In this document: positions 42,597 through 51,681 of the stretch, in pieces
Layout of the letters: each line of letters begins with the position of its first letter
Numbering within the stretch: position 1 is the stretch's first letter
Source of the DNA: Fimbriimonadaceae bacterium
Lineage (GTDB): Bacteria > Armatimonadota > Fimbriimonadia > Fimbriimonadales > Fimbriimonadaceae
DNA length: 64,000 bases
Assembly (NCBI GenBank): GCA_019454105.1
Contig: CP075364.1
Coordinates: 2,421,362-2,485,361 of the forward strand
Direction: 5' to 3'
Notes under the pieces: generated by a model
Databases searched by the model: none
Seen by the model: the letters and a program-made list of their open reading frames with translations, nothing else
Told to the model about the DNA's origin: nothing
Made by a program: the position numbers and the translations under genes

Positions 42597-42944
42597 TCAG
42601 GCCGAATTCTTCGGCGTGAAGCTCGTCCCGCAACCGCACGAGCGAGCCGCGTTGGGGTTCTCGAAGGCAAAACCCCCGGACATCAGGTTGCCGGAGTAGA
42701 CCAAGGTCGAGCCCGCCAAGAACTCGGTCGACCGAGCGTCGCAAACTACTTCGAGTCCATCCAGTTCCAGCGACTGGTCGCCATCCAGGCGCCGCTCGTC
42801 CAGCCGGATCACATATTCGAGCCCGGAGCACCCGCCGCCTTTGACCCCGATCCGAACGAACTGCCCTGGAGACCCCTTGCGCGCGAGCAAGCCCTTGAGT
42901 TGCTTGGCCGCTTCAGGATCGATCGTGACCGGAAAGGGGCTCAT
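42597..42944 (-). CDS. IscA/ErpA-type iron-sulfur assembly protein
   Basis: 115 aa from ATG 42944, overlapping the Rrf2 stop by ATGA. A-type carrier signature: Cys in GGGCSGLEY and the late pair in SCGCGTSF, three Cys that hold or transfer a cluster. DPEAAKQLKGLLARKG opens the fold. It probably delivers Fe-S clusters to apoproteins such as the QueG-like protein or DHODH partners. Its operon partner is the likely cluster sensor. Confidence 0.93.
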   Translation of the reverse strand: MSPFPVTIDPEAAKQLKGLLARKGSPGQFVRIGVKGGGCSGLEYVIRLDERRLDGDQSLELDGLEVVCDARSTEFLAGSTLVYSGNLMSGGFAFENPNAARSCGCGTSFTPKNSA

Positions 42945-43426
42945 ACCGGTGTCGGACGGCCCTGGCCCATGGGCCGACGATCGAGCCTCTGGAGTTGGAC
43001 AGGCGGGTCGTCCAACCCGGCGACCAAGTCCTGAAGGGTCAACCCCTCGAGCACCGAGTCCACCGCCGTTTGAATCCGAGACCACAGCGGCTTGATCCGA
43101 CAGTCAGATTCGTGAGAGCACTCGATGAGAAGGCCATGGTGGCGGTCGCAGAAAAGGCTGTCGAACAGACGTCCACCAAGGGCGTCAAGCACGTCTTGAA
43201 CGAGCATTTGGTCGGCTGGCGCGGCCAGCATATAGCCTCCGAGCTGGCCCCGCGTGGACTTGACGAACCCGCTCCGCCTCAAGATCGAAAGCAGCTTGGC
43301 GACATGGCTTGGGGTCAATCCCTCGCGTCGGCTGATCTCCGGAATCGTCAGGAAACCGTGCCGCCCTTCCTTGGCCAGGCTCAGCATGCACCGGAGACCA
43401 TATTCCTCTTGGGCGCTGACTTTCAT
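42941..43426 (-). CDS. Rrf2-family regulator, IscR-like
   Basis: 161 aa. Winged helix at the N-terminus (KVSAQEEYGLRCMLSLAKEG, GLTPSHVAKLLSILRRSGFVKS, RGQLGGYMLA). The sensing loop has three Cys in the IscR-type order (FCDRHHGLLIECSHESDC), so it can bind a [2Fe-2S] cluster. Coupled to the iscA-type gene, it probably autoregulates Fe-S assembly in response to cluster supply. Complete. Confidence 0.93.
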   Translation of the reverse strand: MKVSAQEEYGLRCMLSLAKEGRHGFLTIPEISRREGLTPSHVAKLLSILRRSGFVKSTRGQLGGYMLAAPADQMLVQDVLDALGGRLFDSLFCDRHHGLLIECSHESDCRIKPLWSRIQTAVDSVLEGLTLQDLVAGLDDPPVQLQRLDRRPMGQGRPTPV

Positions 43427-43540
43427 CGTTGGCTCACTTTAATCCTACGGGCCGAATCTTCACGCTGTTGTCCCATTTTGGCTGATCGGCCCATGGGGGT
43501 TCGTGACCCGTTCCCATGCTGGGCCAGGTAGAACCAAGCC

Positions 43541-44512
43541 GTGCCCACCGTCTCGGTGATCGTTCCGAGCTACAACCATGGCCGCTTCTTGGATCAAGCC
43601 CTGGAGTCGGTGGCGGCCCAGACGTTCTCCGACTGGGAGGTCGTGGTCGTCGACGACCAAAGCCATGACGACAGTCTCGAGCGCGCCGAGAAGTGGGCGG
43701 CGCGCGACCCTCGGTTCAGAGTCTTTTCGAACCAAGAGAACTTAGGGACCTACGGTACTCAACAACGGGCGGTCGAACTGGCCCGAGGCTCGCTTATCGC
43801 AGTTCTGAACTCAGACGACCTTTGGAGGCCGGACAAGCTGAGGCTCCAAGTCGAGGCCCTTGAGTTCGCGACCAAGGCGAGATACTGCTACACGCTTGGC
43901 TGGATGTGCGACGAGGACGGGAGGGAGGACACAGAAGTGGATGTCCACGGCGCGTGGTCGAAAGAGCCTATTCAAGATCCCTTGCCCTGGCTCGTCGATG
44001 AAAACCGAATCCTTGCAAGCAGCGTCCTCTGGAGGAGGGAGATCCTCCACTTTCATACGGACTTGAGATACTCGGGCGACTGGGTAGCCCTGATCAAGGC
44101 GGGCTCACCGGCTGTCCTCGTCCCAGAACGGCTCACACTCTGGCGAATACACGGCTCGAACAGTTTCACTCTGCGCCCAGAGCAAGCCATGGAAGAAGTC
44201 CGGGTCCGGATCGCCCTGAGAGAGTCCTTATGTGGGCAAGCGGAGCTCGGCGAAGGTCTTGCCATGAACGACGCGAACCTTATCGCTCTGTTCTTGCTCT
44301 TTGGGGAGCGTCGCTTGGCCCTTCAGCTGGTTCCTTCGATTCTCAAGTCTCCGCTCAAACGAAAGTTTGCCCTGCGCCGAGCCTTGAGCGTGCTGTTGCC
44401 GATCCAGATGTCCCGGCCCCACTTATGGCCTGGTGTCGACCCGGCGCCCTATGAAAAGGTCCGAGCTCGACTTCGGACCCTGCCTGGTCTCGCCATTAGG
44501 CCCTTTCGCTAG
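43541..44512 (+). CDS. Family 2 glycosyltransferase
   Basis: 323 aa. GT-A fold: VSVIVPSYNHGRFLDQALESV at the start, VVVVDDQSHDDS, and the metal-binding LNSDDLW. The acceptor half (from about 110) has AWSKEPIQDPLPW and RIHGSNSFTLRPEQ. Most likely adds a sugar to a surface glycan. Stands alone between the rrf2 operon and a small gene. Confidence 0.92.
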   Translation: MPTVSVIVPSYNHGRFLDQALESVAAQTFSDWEVVVVDDQSHDDSLERAEKWAARDPRFRVFSNQENLGTYGTQQRAVELARGSLIAVLNSDDLWRPDKLRLQVEALEFATKARYCYTLGWMCDEDGREDTEVDVHGAWSKEPIQDPLPWLVDENRILASSVLWRREILHFHTDLRYSGDWVALIKAGSPAVLVPERLTLWRIHGSNSFTLRPEQAMEEVRVRIALRESLCGQAELGEGLAMNDANLIALFLLFGERRLALQLVPSILKSPLKRKFALRRALSVLLPIQMSRPHLWPGVDPAPYEKVRARLRTLPGLAIRPFR

Positions 44513-44644
44513 GGCCAACCTCCTCAATCAGGCTGGCCCAAGGGCCTAGACCTGCCGATCTCTAGTCTTGGCCCTCGAAACTTGGCGACTTGTCGCTCCA
44601 GTAAAGAGGTGTAGGCCGCTTGGCCGAATGAAGAGGCGCAAACC

Positions 44645-44851
44645 ATGGAGATCAGAGATTACGAGAGCGGAAGGGATCTGAGCGACGTCAGCATCGTCCT
44701 CAGCCTGGAAGAGGCCACTGAGCTTCATCAGTTCCTTGGCCGCCTCATCGAGGCTCCCGAACTCAAGCGGGCGCACATCTCCGAGTTCAAGAGCGGGCTC
44801 CTTGATCGAGAACTGACGATCAGTCTCGACCGCAGGGCGCGCATAGCTTAG
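44645..44851 (+). CDS. Small conserved-looking protein (68 aa)
   Basis: 68 aa, MEIRDYESGRDLSDVSIVLSL start, one helix (EEATELHQFLGRLIEAPEL) and a beta end (RELTISLDRRARIA). No family is recognised; the layout is of a compact alpha/beta fold. Its TAG shares TTAG with the alaS stop, a pattern repeated elsewhere here, which supports a real gene. The 132 bp upstream shows no clear promoter. Confidence 0.6.
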   Translation: MEIRDYESGRDLSDVSIVLSLEEATELHQFLGRLIEAPELKRAHISEFKSGLLDRELTISLDRRARIA

Positions 44852-47652
44852 CTTGAGGCTCCCAACATCCCGGCCAGGGCAGTCCTCCCGGCCGAGAGGG
44901 CTACTTCCAGCTTGGACGGGTCTCGGCCGCCGGCCGTGGCGAAGTCAGGCTTGCCGCCCCCGCCCCCGCCTGCAGCCTGGGCGACGGCGCGGACGATGTT
45001 GCCGGCATGGGCTCCGAGGCTCGCCGCCTGATCGCCTGCTTTGCAGACGAAGACGAGCTTTCCGTCATTGGTGGAAGCGATCAGGGCCACTTTCGAGGAG
45101 TCCGGTCCCACAATTCTGTCGGCGACCGCCTGGGCGTCCTTCTGGTCGGCTCCCTCCAGCCGTTCGATGACCAACTCGACTGGGCCGATATTGACGACCT
45201 CGGGGCCTGACGTGCCTTGCTGGGCCAGGCGCTCCCTCTTCTTCCTTTCTTCTTTCAGTTGCTCCAGCGTCTTCTCGATCGCGAGGACAAGGTCTTTGGG
45301 GTTTGACTTGAGCTTGGCCGCCGCTTCATGGAGCGTCTTGTCCAAGCCCATGGCCCAACCAAGCGCCTTGGCTCCACAGACCGCCTCGATCCTTCTCACG
45401 CCGCTGGCCGTGCTGCTCTCGTGCAGGATCTTGAAGAGCCCGATCTGACCGGTGTTGCCCACGTGGACGCCCCGGCAAAGCTCGCGACTGAAACTGGGCT
45501 CAGAAGGGCTCATCCCTCCGATCTGGACGACCCGGACACGATCGCTATACTTCTCGCCGAACAGGGCCATGGCTCCCATGGCGCGGGCGTCGGCCAGAGG
45601 CACGTCCTCATACACGACGACCGGCGCCGCCGACCAAACCAAATTGTTGACCCGGTCTTCCACGGCTCGGATGTCTTCCGGCGAGAGGGCCCGGCCATGG
45701 GTGAAGTCGAACCGCAGTTGGTCCGGCGCGACGAGAGACCCGGCCTGTGTCACGTGCGGTCCGAGCCGCTCTCGCAGCGCGGAGTGGAGCAGGTGCGTCG
45801 CCGTATGGTGGCGCACGATGTGGGCACGCCGGCCAGCATCGACCCGGGCGGTCGCCGCCTGACCAAAGTACCTCTCAGTGAGCAGCTTGGTGGCTTCCTC
45901 TTTGTCACGGCCCCGGATCCACTCGGCCACGCCAGGATCCTCGACAAGATGGACATGGACCCCGTCTTGCCTCACCACGTCAAGGACGGTAAAGGCCGTA
46001 CCTTCTGCAACCAAGATCTCCCCTTGGTCGCTCACTTGGCCGCCTGACTCGGCATAGAAAGGGGTCTGGTCCAGAGCCAGAGCGATCGGGCCGGACGCCA
46101 CGCCTGAGTCGTCGACGACCGGCAGCGCTCCGACGATACGCGCAGGGGCCTCCGTGGTGGCGTACCCGAGGAAGAAGGTCGGGGTCGGCCCTTCCTGGTC
46201 TTGGGTGTCAAACACAAAACCGACGACGACCCCGCCGTAGACGGACTCCCTCTCGTCTGCGGCCCGCGACCTCTCTTGGGCTTCGGACATCGCTTGCCGG
46301 TATCCAACCTCGTCGACCTTCACGCCCGCCTCATCGCAGAGCTCACGCGTGATCTCGATCGGGAACCCGAACGTGTCGTAGAGCTTGAACGCCTGGTCTC
46401 CCGGCAAAGGGGCGTCGGGCGAGGGCCGCTGCGCCAAGAACGACTTGAGGATGTCCGACCCCTCCTCCAATGTCCGGCGGAACAGCGCCTCCTCGCTACG
46501 GAGCGTCTCCACGATCAAGGCGGACTTTTCGGTCAGTTCGACGTAGTGGTCGCCGAAGTTCTCCACAACGGCCGGCACGAGTTCGTGCAGGAACGGCCGT
46601 GAGAACCCCAACGTTCGTTGCCCTTTGAGAACGGCCCGTCTGAGGAGCCGCCTGAGCACGTAGCCCCGGCCCGTGTTGGATGGCAAGACTCCGTCAGCCA
46701 CACAGAAGCAGGCGGAACGAAGGTGGTCGGCGATCACACGCATGGCCCGGTCGGTCGGTTCGCCCTCGCCATACCGGGCTTTGGACCCGGCTTTCTCGAC
46801 GGCGCGAAAGATCGGCTGAAACGCGTCGGTGTCGTAAACGTTCCCCGACCCGGAGAGCACCGCGACCGTCCGCTCGATCCCCATGCCAGTGTCCACGGAT
46901 TGAAAGGGCAAGGGCGGCATTCCTGTCTTGCGGTGCCCACCCTCGGGGAGCGGCTCCCCTTGCCACTCGAACTGGATGAAGACGTCGTTCCAGATTTCGA
47001 GCCATCGGCCCTCGGCTTCGTCCCGGAGATAGTCCTCCCGGCTGTAGCCACCTGGCTTCGTCGATGGAGGATCCCCGGCCGGGACCCAATAGAACATCTC
47101 GGAGTTTGGGCCGCACGGGCCAGGAGGACCACTGGAGAAGGCGCCGGCAGGCCAGTAGTTGGTCTCTTCGCTGAGGCGAAAAACTCGCGTGTCTGGGTCG
47201 ATCCCAAGAGCCTTGACGTGTTCCGCCCAGAGTTCAAACGCCTCGTCGTCCTCTTCGAACACAGTGAACGCCAGGCGATTCGGATCCAGTCCGAGCCAGT
47301 CGGCCGAGGTGAGGAACTCCCAAGAATAGGCGATCGCGTCCTTCTTGAAATAATCGCCGAACGAAAAGTTGCCCAACATCTCGAAGAAGGTGAGGTGCGA
47401 TGTGTCGCCGACGCTCTCGATGTCGCCTGTGCGAAGGCACTTCTGGGCGTTGACCAGGCGCTTGCTGGGGGGCTCGGCGATCCCCCTGAAGTAGGGCTTG
47501 AACTGAACCATCCCGGCCCCATTGAAGAGGAGAGACTCGTCAAGCCGCCCGGTCACGTCGAAAGGGATCAGCGAACCCGACGCGTGCCGCGCGTGCCCCT
47601 TGCTCTCAAAGAAAGTAAGGTACTTCTGCCGAAGTTCGCGGACGGTCGTCAT
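44848..47652 (-). CDS. alaS: Alanyl-tRNA synthetase
   Basis: 934 aa, class II synthetase. N-terminal catalytic core (LRQKYLTFFESKGHARHASGSL, VNAQKCLRTGDIESVG), anticodon-independent tRNA recognition region, editing domain with HHTATHLLHSALRE and the second zinc ligand set CRGVH (usual form CGGTH), then DHH-associated/C-Ala domain with a Gly-rich strand (AAGGGGGGKPDFATAGGRD). All domains are present. Its C-terminal stop shares four bases with the small gene. Confidence 0.96.
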   Translation of the reverse strand: MTTVRELRQKYLTFFESKGHARHASGSLIPFDVTGRLDESLLFNGAGMVQFKPYFRGIAEPPSKRLVNAQKCLRTGDIESVGDTSHLTFFEMLGNFSFGDYFKKDAIAYSWEFLTSADWLGLDPNRLAFTVFEEDDEAFELWAEHVKALGIDPDTRVFRLSEETNYWPAGAFSSGPPGPCGPNSEMFYWVPAGDPPSTKPGGYSREDYLRDEAEGRWLEIWNDVFIQFEWQGEPLPEGGHRKTGMPPLPFQSVDTGMGIERTVAVLSGSGNVYDTDAFQPIFRAVEKAGSKARYGEGEPTDRAMRVIADHLRSACFCVADGVLPSNTGRGYVLRRLLRRAVLKGQRTLGFSRPFLHELVPAVVENFGDHYVELTEKSALIVETLRSEEALFRRTLEEGSDILKSFLAQRPSPDAPLPGDQAFKLYDTFGFPIEITRELCDEAGVKVDEVGYRQAMSEAQERSRAADERESVYGGVVVGFVFDTQDQEGPTPTFFLGYATTEAPARIVGALPVVDDSGVASGPIALALDQTPFYAESGGQVSDQGEILVAEGTAFTVLDVVRQDGVHVHLVEDPGVAEWIRGRDKEEATKLLTERYFGQAATARVDAGRRAHIVRHHTATHLLHSALRERLGPHVTQAGSLVAPDQLRFDFTHGRALSPEDIRAVEDRVNNLVWSAAPVVVYEDVPLADARAMGAMALFGEKYSDRVRVVQIGGMSPSEPSFSRELCRGVHVGNTGQIGLFKILHESSTASGVRRIEAVCGAKALGWAMGLDKTLHEAAAKLKSNPKDLVLAIEKTLEQLKEERKKRERLAQQGTSGPEVVNIGPVELVIERLEGADQKDAQAVADRIVGPDSSKVALIASTNDGKLVFVCKAGDQAASLGAHAGNIVRAVAQAAGGGGGGKPDFATAGGRDPSKLEVALSAGRTALAGMLGASS

Positions 47653-47710
47653 GGTCGGTTGGCGAGGGTACCTGGGGCCATCGGTGACGACTGCGGCAGA
47701 AGGCCAGGGC

Positions 47711-48691
47711 CTACCAGCGGATCAAGTTCGCGCCCCACACCAAACCCGCACCGAACCCCACAGTCAAGACGAGGTCACCAGGTTTGAGGCGGCCCGACCG
47801 TTCTGCTTCATAGAGCCCGATTGGGATCGAGCCGCCACTGGTGTTCCCAAACCGGTCGACGTTGACAAAGACCCGCTCATCGGGGATACCAAGCCGCTTC
47901 TGGGCGCTCTGGATGATCCGGAGATTGGCCTGGTGGGGCACGAAGAGATCGACTTCCTCGGCCGAGTACCCGGCTTCGTCAAGAACCCGGCAACAGGCGT
48001 CGCCCATCGCGGTCACGGCGAACCGGTAGACCTCGCTCCCGTTCATGGTCAGGCCTTTGGCCGGCGTCCTTTGTTCGCCCGATGCTGGGTACTTCGATCC
48101 ACCGACGGGATACTCGATGTGGCGCGCGCCCGTCCCGTCGGCCAGCATCACAGTCTTCAAAACTCCGCGGTCCCCGTTCTCCGAAGCCTGGACCATGAGC
48201 GCCCCGGCCCCGTCGCCGAACAGCACGCACGTTGATCGGTCTGTCCAGTCCACGAACTTGGTGAGCATGTCCACACCGATGACCAGAGCGTTCCGCGACT
48301 GGCCTGACTCGATCAGGCTCGAGGCCACGCATAGCGAATAAATGAAACCGGCGCAAGCGGCGCCGACGTCCATGGCCCCAGCGTTCACGGCTCCGATCCC
48401 AGCTTGCACCAGGCACGAGGTTGACGGGAACGGCATGTCTCCGGTCACAGTGCCGACGACGATGATGTCGAGTTCCTCAGGGTGGACTTGCGATCGATCG
48501 AGGGCCTCTTTCGCGGCGACGATCGCCAAGGACGAGGCGGTCTCGTCAGGTCCGGCTACGCGCCGTTCCCGGATTCCGGTCCGCTGCAAGATCCACTCGT
48601 CGGACGTGTCGACAAGCGATTCGAGCTCCTTGTTGGTCACGATCCGCGAAGGGACCTGCATGCCGACTCCCGTGACGAGCGCGCGCCTCAT
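47711..48691 (-). CDS. fabH: 3-oxoacyl-ACP synthase III
   Basis: 326 aa. Condenses acetyl-CoA with malonyl-ACP to start fatty acid synthesis. Catalytic triad visible: Cys in GAACAGFIYSL, His in VPHQANLRI and Asn in RFGNTSGGS. Overlaps plsX by ATGA. Confidence 0.96.
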   Translation of the reverse strand: MRRALVTGVGMQVPSRIVTNKELESLVDTSDEWILQRTGIRERRVAGPDETASSLAIVAAKEALDRSQVHPEELDIIVVGTVTGDMPFPSTSCLVQAGIGAVNAGAMDVGAACAGFIYSLCVASSLIESGQSRNALVIGVDMLTKFVDWTDRSTCVLFGDGAGALMVQASENGDRGVLKTVMLADGTGARHIEYPVGGSKYPASGEQRTPAKGLTMNGSEVYRFAVTAMGDACCRVLDEAGYSAEEVDLFVPHQANLRIIQSAQKRLGIPDERVFVNVDRFGNTSGGSIPIGLYEAERSGRLKPGDLVLTVGFGAGLVWGANLIRW

Positions 48692-49683
48692 GATGCCGCC
48701 TCTTGGACGCCTTGGGCGAAGCTTTCCCGGATCGTTTGCACCAGCCTTGCCTCAGACGCCCTGACCGCCATCATGCACGCGTTTTTGATCGCCTTGGCGT
48801 TGCTGCGGCCGTGCCCGATCACACAAAGGCCGTTTAGACCCAAAAGCGGCATTCCTCCATACTCGGCGTAGTCCATCTTTTTGCGGAGCGGCCCCAGGGC
48901 CAGGTTCATCGGAAGAAAGAGCACTCGGCCAGGCCCTTTTGGAACCGCCGACCGAATCTCGTCCCGGATGAACTCGGCGACCCCTTCCGCCACCTTCAGC
49001 ACGGTGTTCCCGACAAAAGCGTCGCAAACGACCACGTCGCATGGCGAGTGAAAAATGTCCTTGCCCTCGATGTTCCCAGCGAACCAGTCCTGTCGGCTCA
49101 TCAGTTCGTGGGCCTGCTTGGCGAAGGCGTTCCCTTTGCCTGGCTCTTCGCCGATGTTCAGAAGGTGCACCCTGGCGACGGGCTTGTTCATCACCAGCCG
49201 GGCGAAGATCTGACCCATTTGCCCAAAGGCGACCAGGTGCTCGGGATCGACATCAGGCGAGGCCCCAGCGTCCAGGAGAACAAACTGCCCGTGCTTGTTG
49301 GGAAAGATCGCGGCGATGGCCGGCCGGTGGATTCCTGGGACGGGCCGCCATGTCAGGAGCGAGACGGCCGCGGCCGCGCCGGTGTTTCCAGCCGAGACCA
49401 GGGCTTCGGCCTCGCCGTCCGCCACGAGCCTTGCCCCGACCGAAAGGGAAGAGTCCTTCTTTTTCCGAAGGGCCTCCGTGGGCTTTTCGTCCATGCCGAC
49501 CACCTCGCTGGCCGGATGGATGTGGACGTTCTCGGGCAAGGGCCCTGCCAAGCAAGCTTTGATCCGGTCTGGATCCCCGACCAAGATCAACTGGGCCTGA
49601 GTCAGCATGGAGGCCATGATCACGCCTTTCACGACCTCGGCGGGTGCGTGGTCACCGCCCATGGCGTCGACGGCGATCCTCAC
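48688..49683 (-). CDS. plsX: Phosphate acyltransferase PlsX
   Basis: 331 aa. Converts acyl-ACP to acyl-phosphate for phospholipid synthesis. RIAVDAMGGDHAP start, VSAGNTGAAAA and VVCDAFVGNTVLKVAEG are signatures. It overlaps yceD and fabH by 4 nt each, giving a yceD-plsX-fabH operon. The ribosomal gene rpmF that commonly sits between yceD and plsX is absent. Confidence 0.96.
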   Translation of the reverse strand: MRIAVDAMGGDHAPAEVVKGVIMASMLTQAQLILVGDPDRIKACLAGPLPENVHIHPASEVVGMDEKPTEALRKKKDSSLSVGARLVADGEAEALVSAGNTGAAAAVSLLTWRPVPGIHRPAIAAIFPNKHGQFVLLDAGASPDVDPEHLVAFGQMGQIFARLVMNKPVARVHLLNIGEEPGKGNAFAKQAHELMSRQDWFAGNIEGKDIFHSPCDVVVCDAFVGNTVLKVAEGVAEFIRDEIRSAVPKGPGRVLFLPMNLALGPLRKKMDYAEYGGMPLLGLNGLCVIGHGRSNAKAIKNACMMAVRASEARLVQTIRESFAQGVQEAAS

Positions 49684-50207
49684 GAAGTCTCCTCGGCCCT
49701 GAGAGCCGCCAAGCCCTTGAAGGCGGGGTGGCCTGGGTCGTCATCTTCTTCCGCGATCAAAGGCTCGCTCTGACACGGCCCGTCCCAACTGCCCGAGCAC
49801 AAGGTCTGTTGGGGCAAGTTGACGATCAGGCCCTGACGGACATAGTTGTCCACGATCAGGGCGTTCTGTTCGAACAGAGGCTCGGGCTCGTCGGCAACGA
49901 CATAGGCGAAGGAGTCATGGGAGTACGCGCTCGGCACCCCCTCGACCTGGAACTGGTCGTCCATCGTAAACTCGAGCGGCGATTCGACTGGAGAGCCGCA
50001 CCGGGCGCACTCCGTCACGATCCGAGTGGCAAATCGTGACTTGACAAGCAGGATGTTGCCTGTGCTCACGGCTTCGATCGTGCCACGGACTGGCTCGATG
50101 AGATCGAGATCCTCCTCGCGGGCCAATTCGGTCTCGATCTCGAACCGAAGCTTCTTGCCGGGGTGCTGAACGGCCTCGTTCAGCTCAAGCAACCCCTCGC
50201 GCTTCAT
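49680..50207 (-). CDS. yceD: YceD/DUF177 family protein
   Basis: 175 aa. The family takes part in accumulation of 23S rRNA. The zinc-type pair CARCGSPVESPLEFTMDDQF is the DUF177 core, followed by an acidic middle and a second Cys pair (LCSGSWDGPC), then AFKGLAALR, typical of the end. TAATAT on the minus strand (50219-50214) is 6 nt before the ATG. Confidence 0.88.
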   Translation of the reverse strand: MKREGLLELNEAVQHPGKKLRFEIETELAREEDLDLIEPVRGTIEAVSTGNILLVKSRFATRIVTECARCGSPVESPLEFTMDDQFQVEGVPSAYSHDSFAYVVADEPEPLFEQNALIVDNYVRQGLIVNLPQQTLCSGSWDGPCQSEPLIAEEDDDPGHPAFKGLAALRAEETS

Positions 50208-50403
50208 GGATCGATATTACCTACGAGCCTGCCCGGGCCAGACGAACCAGGCCCGGGAATTCGGGCGAACTCCTTTTCAGGTACGAAACGTCTCTACGGG
50301 TGTAGGACAGGACGTCCCCTCGCTTGACGCGCCCGCCGCCAGACTGCTATCCTCGCTATCTGATCGGGCTGCGCACGCGGGGTGGCCCTTCGAGGTGGAC
50401 TTT

Positions 50404-51678
50404 TTGAAGAACTGGATCGGTGCACTGCTACTCGGCGCTCTCATGGTCGGATGCTCAGGGGGAGACCTCGGCGCAGGGACGAACGGTGGGGGCGGAGGCT
50501 CTAACGGCGGAGACGGTGGCCGAGGCATCCCGACCGTCAACCTCGGCTCGACGGCCCAAGTCCAAGTTCTCTATCTTTCGGGTCAAGGGCGACGGGCTCC
50601 GGGCTCTCAGATAGCGGTCTTCAAGAACATCAAGGTCAGCAACAGCGTGACGGACTTTGCGCCGACGGCGCAGCAGGGCTCCTTCTCCCCGGTGCGGGTC
50701 CAGCTTGACGGGTACACGATCAACCAGCACACGTTCACCTACACTCTGGCCCCGCGAAGCACCAAGACGTTCACGCAGTTCCCGCTTGAGATCGCCCAAA
50801 TCGACGAAGAGAACCTGGGCGGAGGAACCACCACGCTCTTCTCTGGGCCGCCTGTCTTGATCCGGCCCTTCTTTAATATCAATCTGCCGCTGTTCGCCGG
50901 GCGACAGACCACGTTGACGGTCAACGTCAACGACGCGATGATCCAGTACGACTCGATCAACGGAGTCGCCTTTAACCGGACCCAGTTCGAGAACGAGAAC
51001 TACTCGCCGGGCGAGAACCGGATCAACGGCACCCTGAGCGACATGATCGCCTTCGATGTGAGCGGCATGCCGGCCAACGAACGGCCCAAGCTTCTCAACG
51101 GCCAGGTCGCCGACATCGTCCACTTCTCAGGCGACCTCATCGGAATCTCAAAAGGATTCGACGTCCCCGGCACGTTCAACCTCTTGAACCCGTCCGTCAT
51201 CGATTCGGGCCTTGTCAAGCGACCGGTCACGTTGCCCGGTCGAGAAGCCCCGGGCACCTACAGCGTGCAGGAGCCCGATCCGCGCGATCCGTTCGGCGGT
51301 GGATCCAAGATCACGGCTATGGCCGGTTACTACCGCCCGTATACCGAAGTCCTCTCGAACATCGGAGACTTCGCGATGGTCGTGATCCCGAACAGCCGTC
51401 TCGGCCCCGACAACCAGGTCGTGCTGTTCAATCGTGACGGCGCTGGCAAGATCAAAGCGATGTTCCAAGGAGTCGTCAGGTTCTCCGGGTCGACAAGCGG
51501 CACGATCGAGGTCTGGAGCATTGACCAGCTTCCTGCTGGAACCGCCAACAATCTAGTGAGCGGCACGCTGACGTTCGCTAAGTCCGACGGGATTGTCCGC
51601 TCGGGCACGTTCACCTTCCAGAACCCGCCGGCCGGATTCAAGTTTCCGACGACCGGCGGCTTCGTGGTGTTTCGCTGA
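50404..51678 (+). CDS. Large lipoprotein of unknown function, upstream of dop
   Basis: 424 aa from TTG 50404, chosen for the GAGGTGG site upstream and the resulting KNWIGALLLGALMVGC lipobox; GTG 50395 is an alternative. After Cys comes a Gly-rich linker (GTNGGGGGSNGG), then a beta-rich body with repeated Asn/Thr-rich strands (VNLGSTAQVQVLYL, TLTVNVNDAMIQYDS, FSGSTSGTIEVWSI). No family recognised. TATCCT at 50348-50353 may be the -10. It ends 3 bp before dop, so it may share the mRNA of the Pup genes, odd for a surface protein. Confidence 0.75.
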   Translation: MKNWIGALLLGALMVGCSGGDLGAGTNGGGGGSNGGDGGRGIPTVNLGSTAQVQVLYLSGQGRRAPGSQIAVFKNIKVSNSVTDFAPTAQQGSFSPVRVQLDGYTINQHTFTYTLAPRSTKTFTQFPLEIAQIDEENLGGGTTTLFSGPPVLIRPFFNINLPLFAGRQTTLTVNVNDAMIQYDSINGVAFNRTQFENENYSPGENRINGTLSDMIAFDVSGMPANERPKLLNGQVADIVHFSGDLIGISKGFDVPGTFNLLNPSVIDSGLVKRPVTLPGREAPGTYSVQEPDPRDPFGGGSKITAMAGYYRPYTEVLSNIGDFAMVVIPNSRLGPDNQVVLFNRDGAGKIKAMFQGVVRFSGSTSGTIEVWSIDQLPAGTANNLVSGTLTFAKSDGIVRSGTFTFQNPPAGFKFPTTGGFVVFR

Positions 51679-51681
51679 TCC

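Noticed and set aside
46618-47787. 389-codon frame on the plus strand
   Set aside because: Antisense to alaS, whose motifs are complete.
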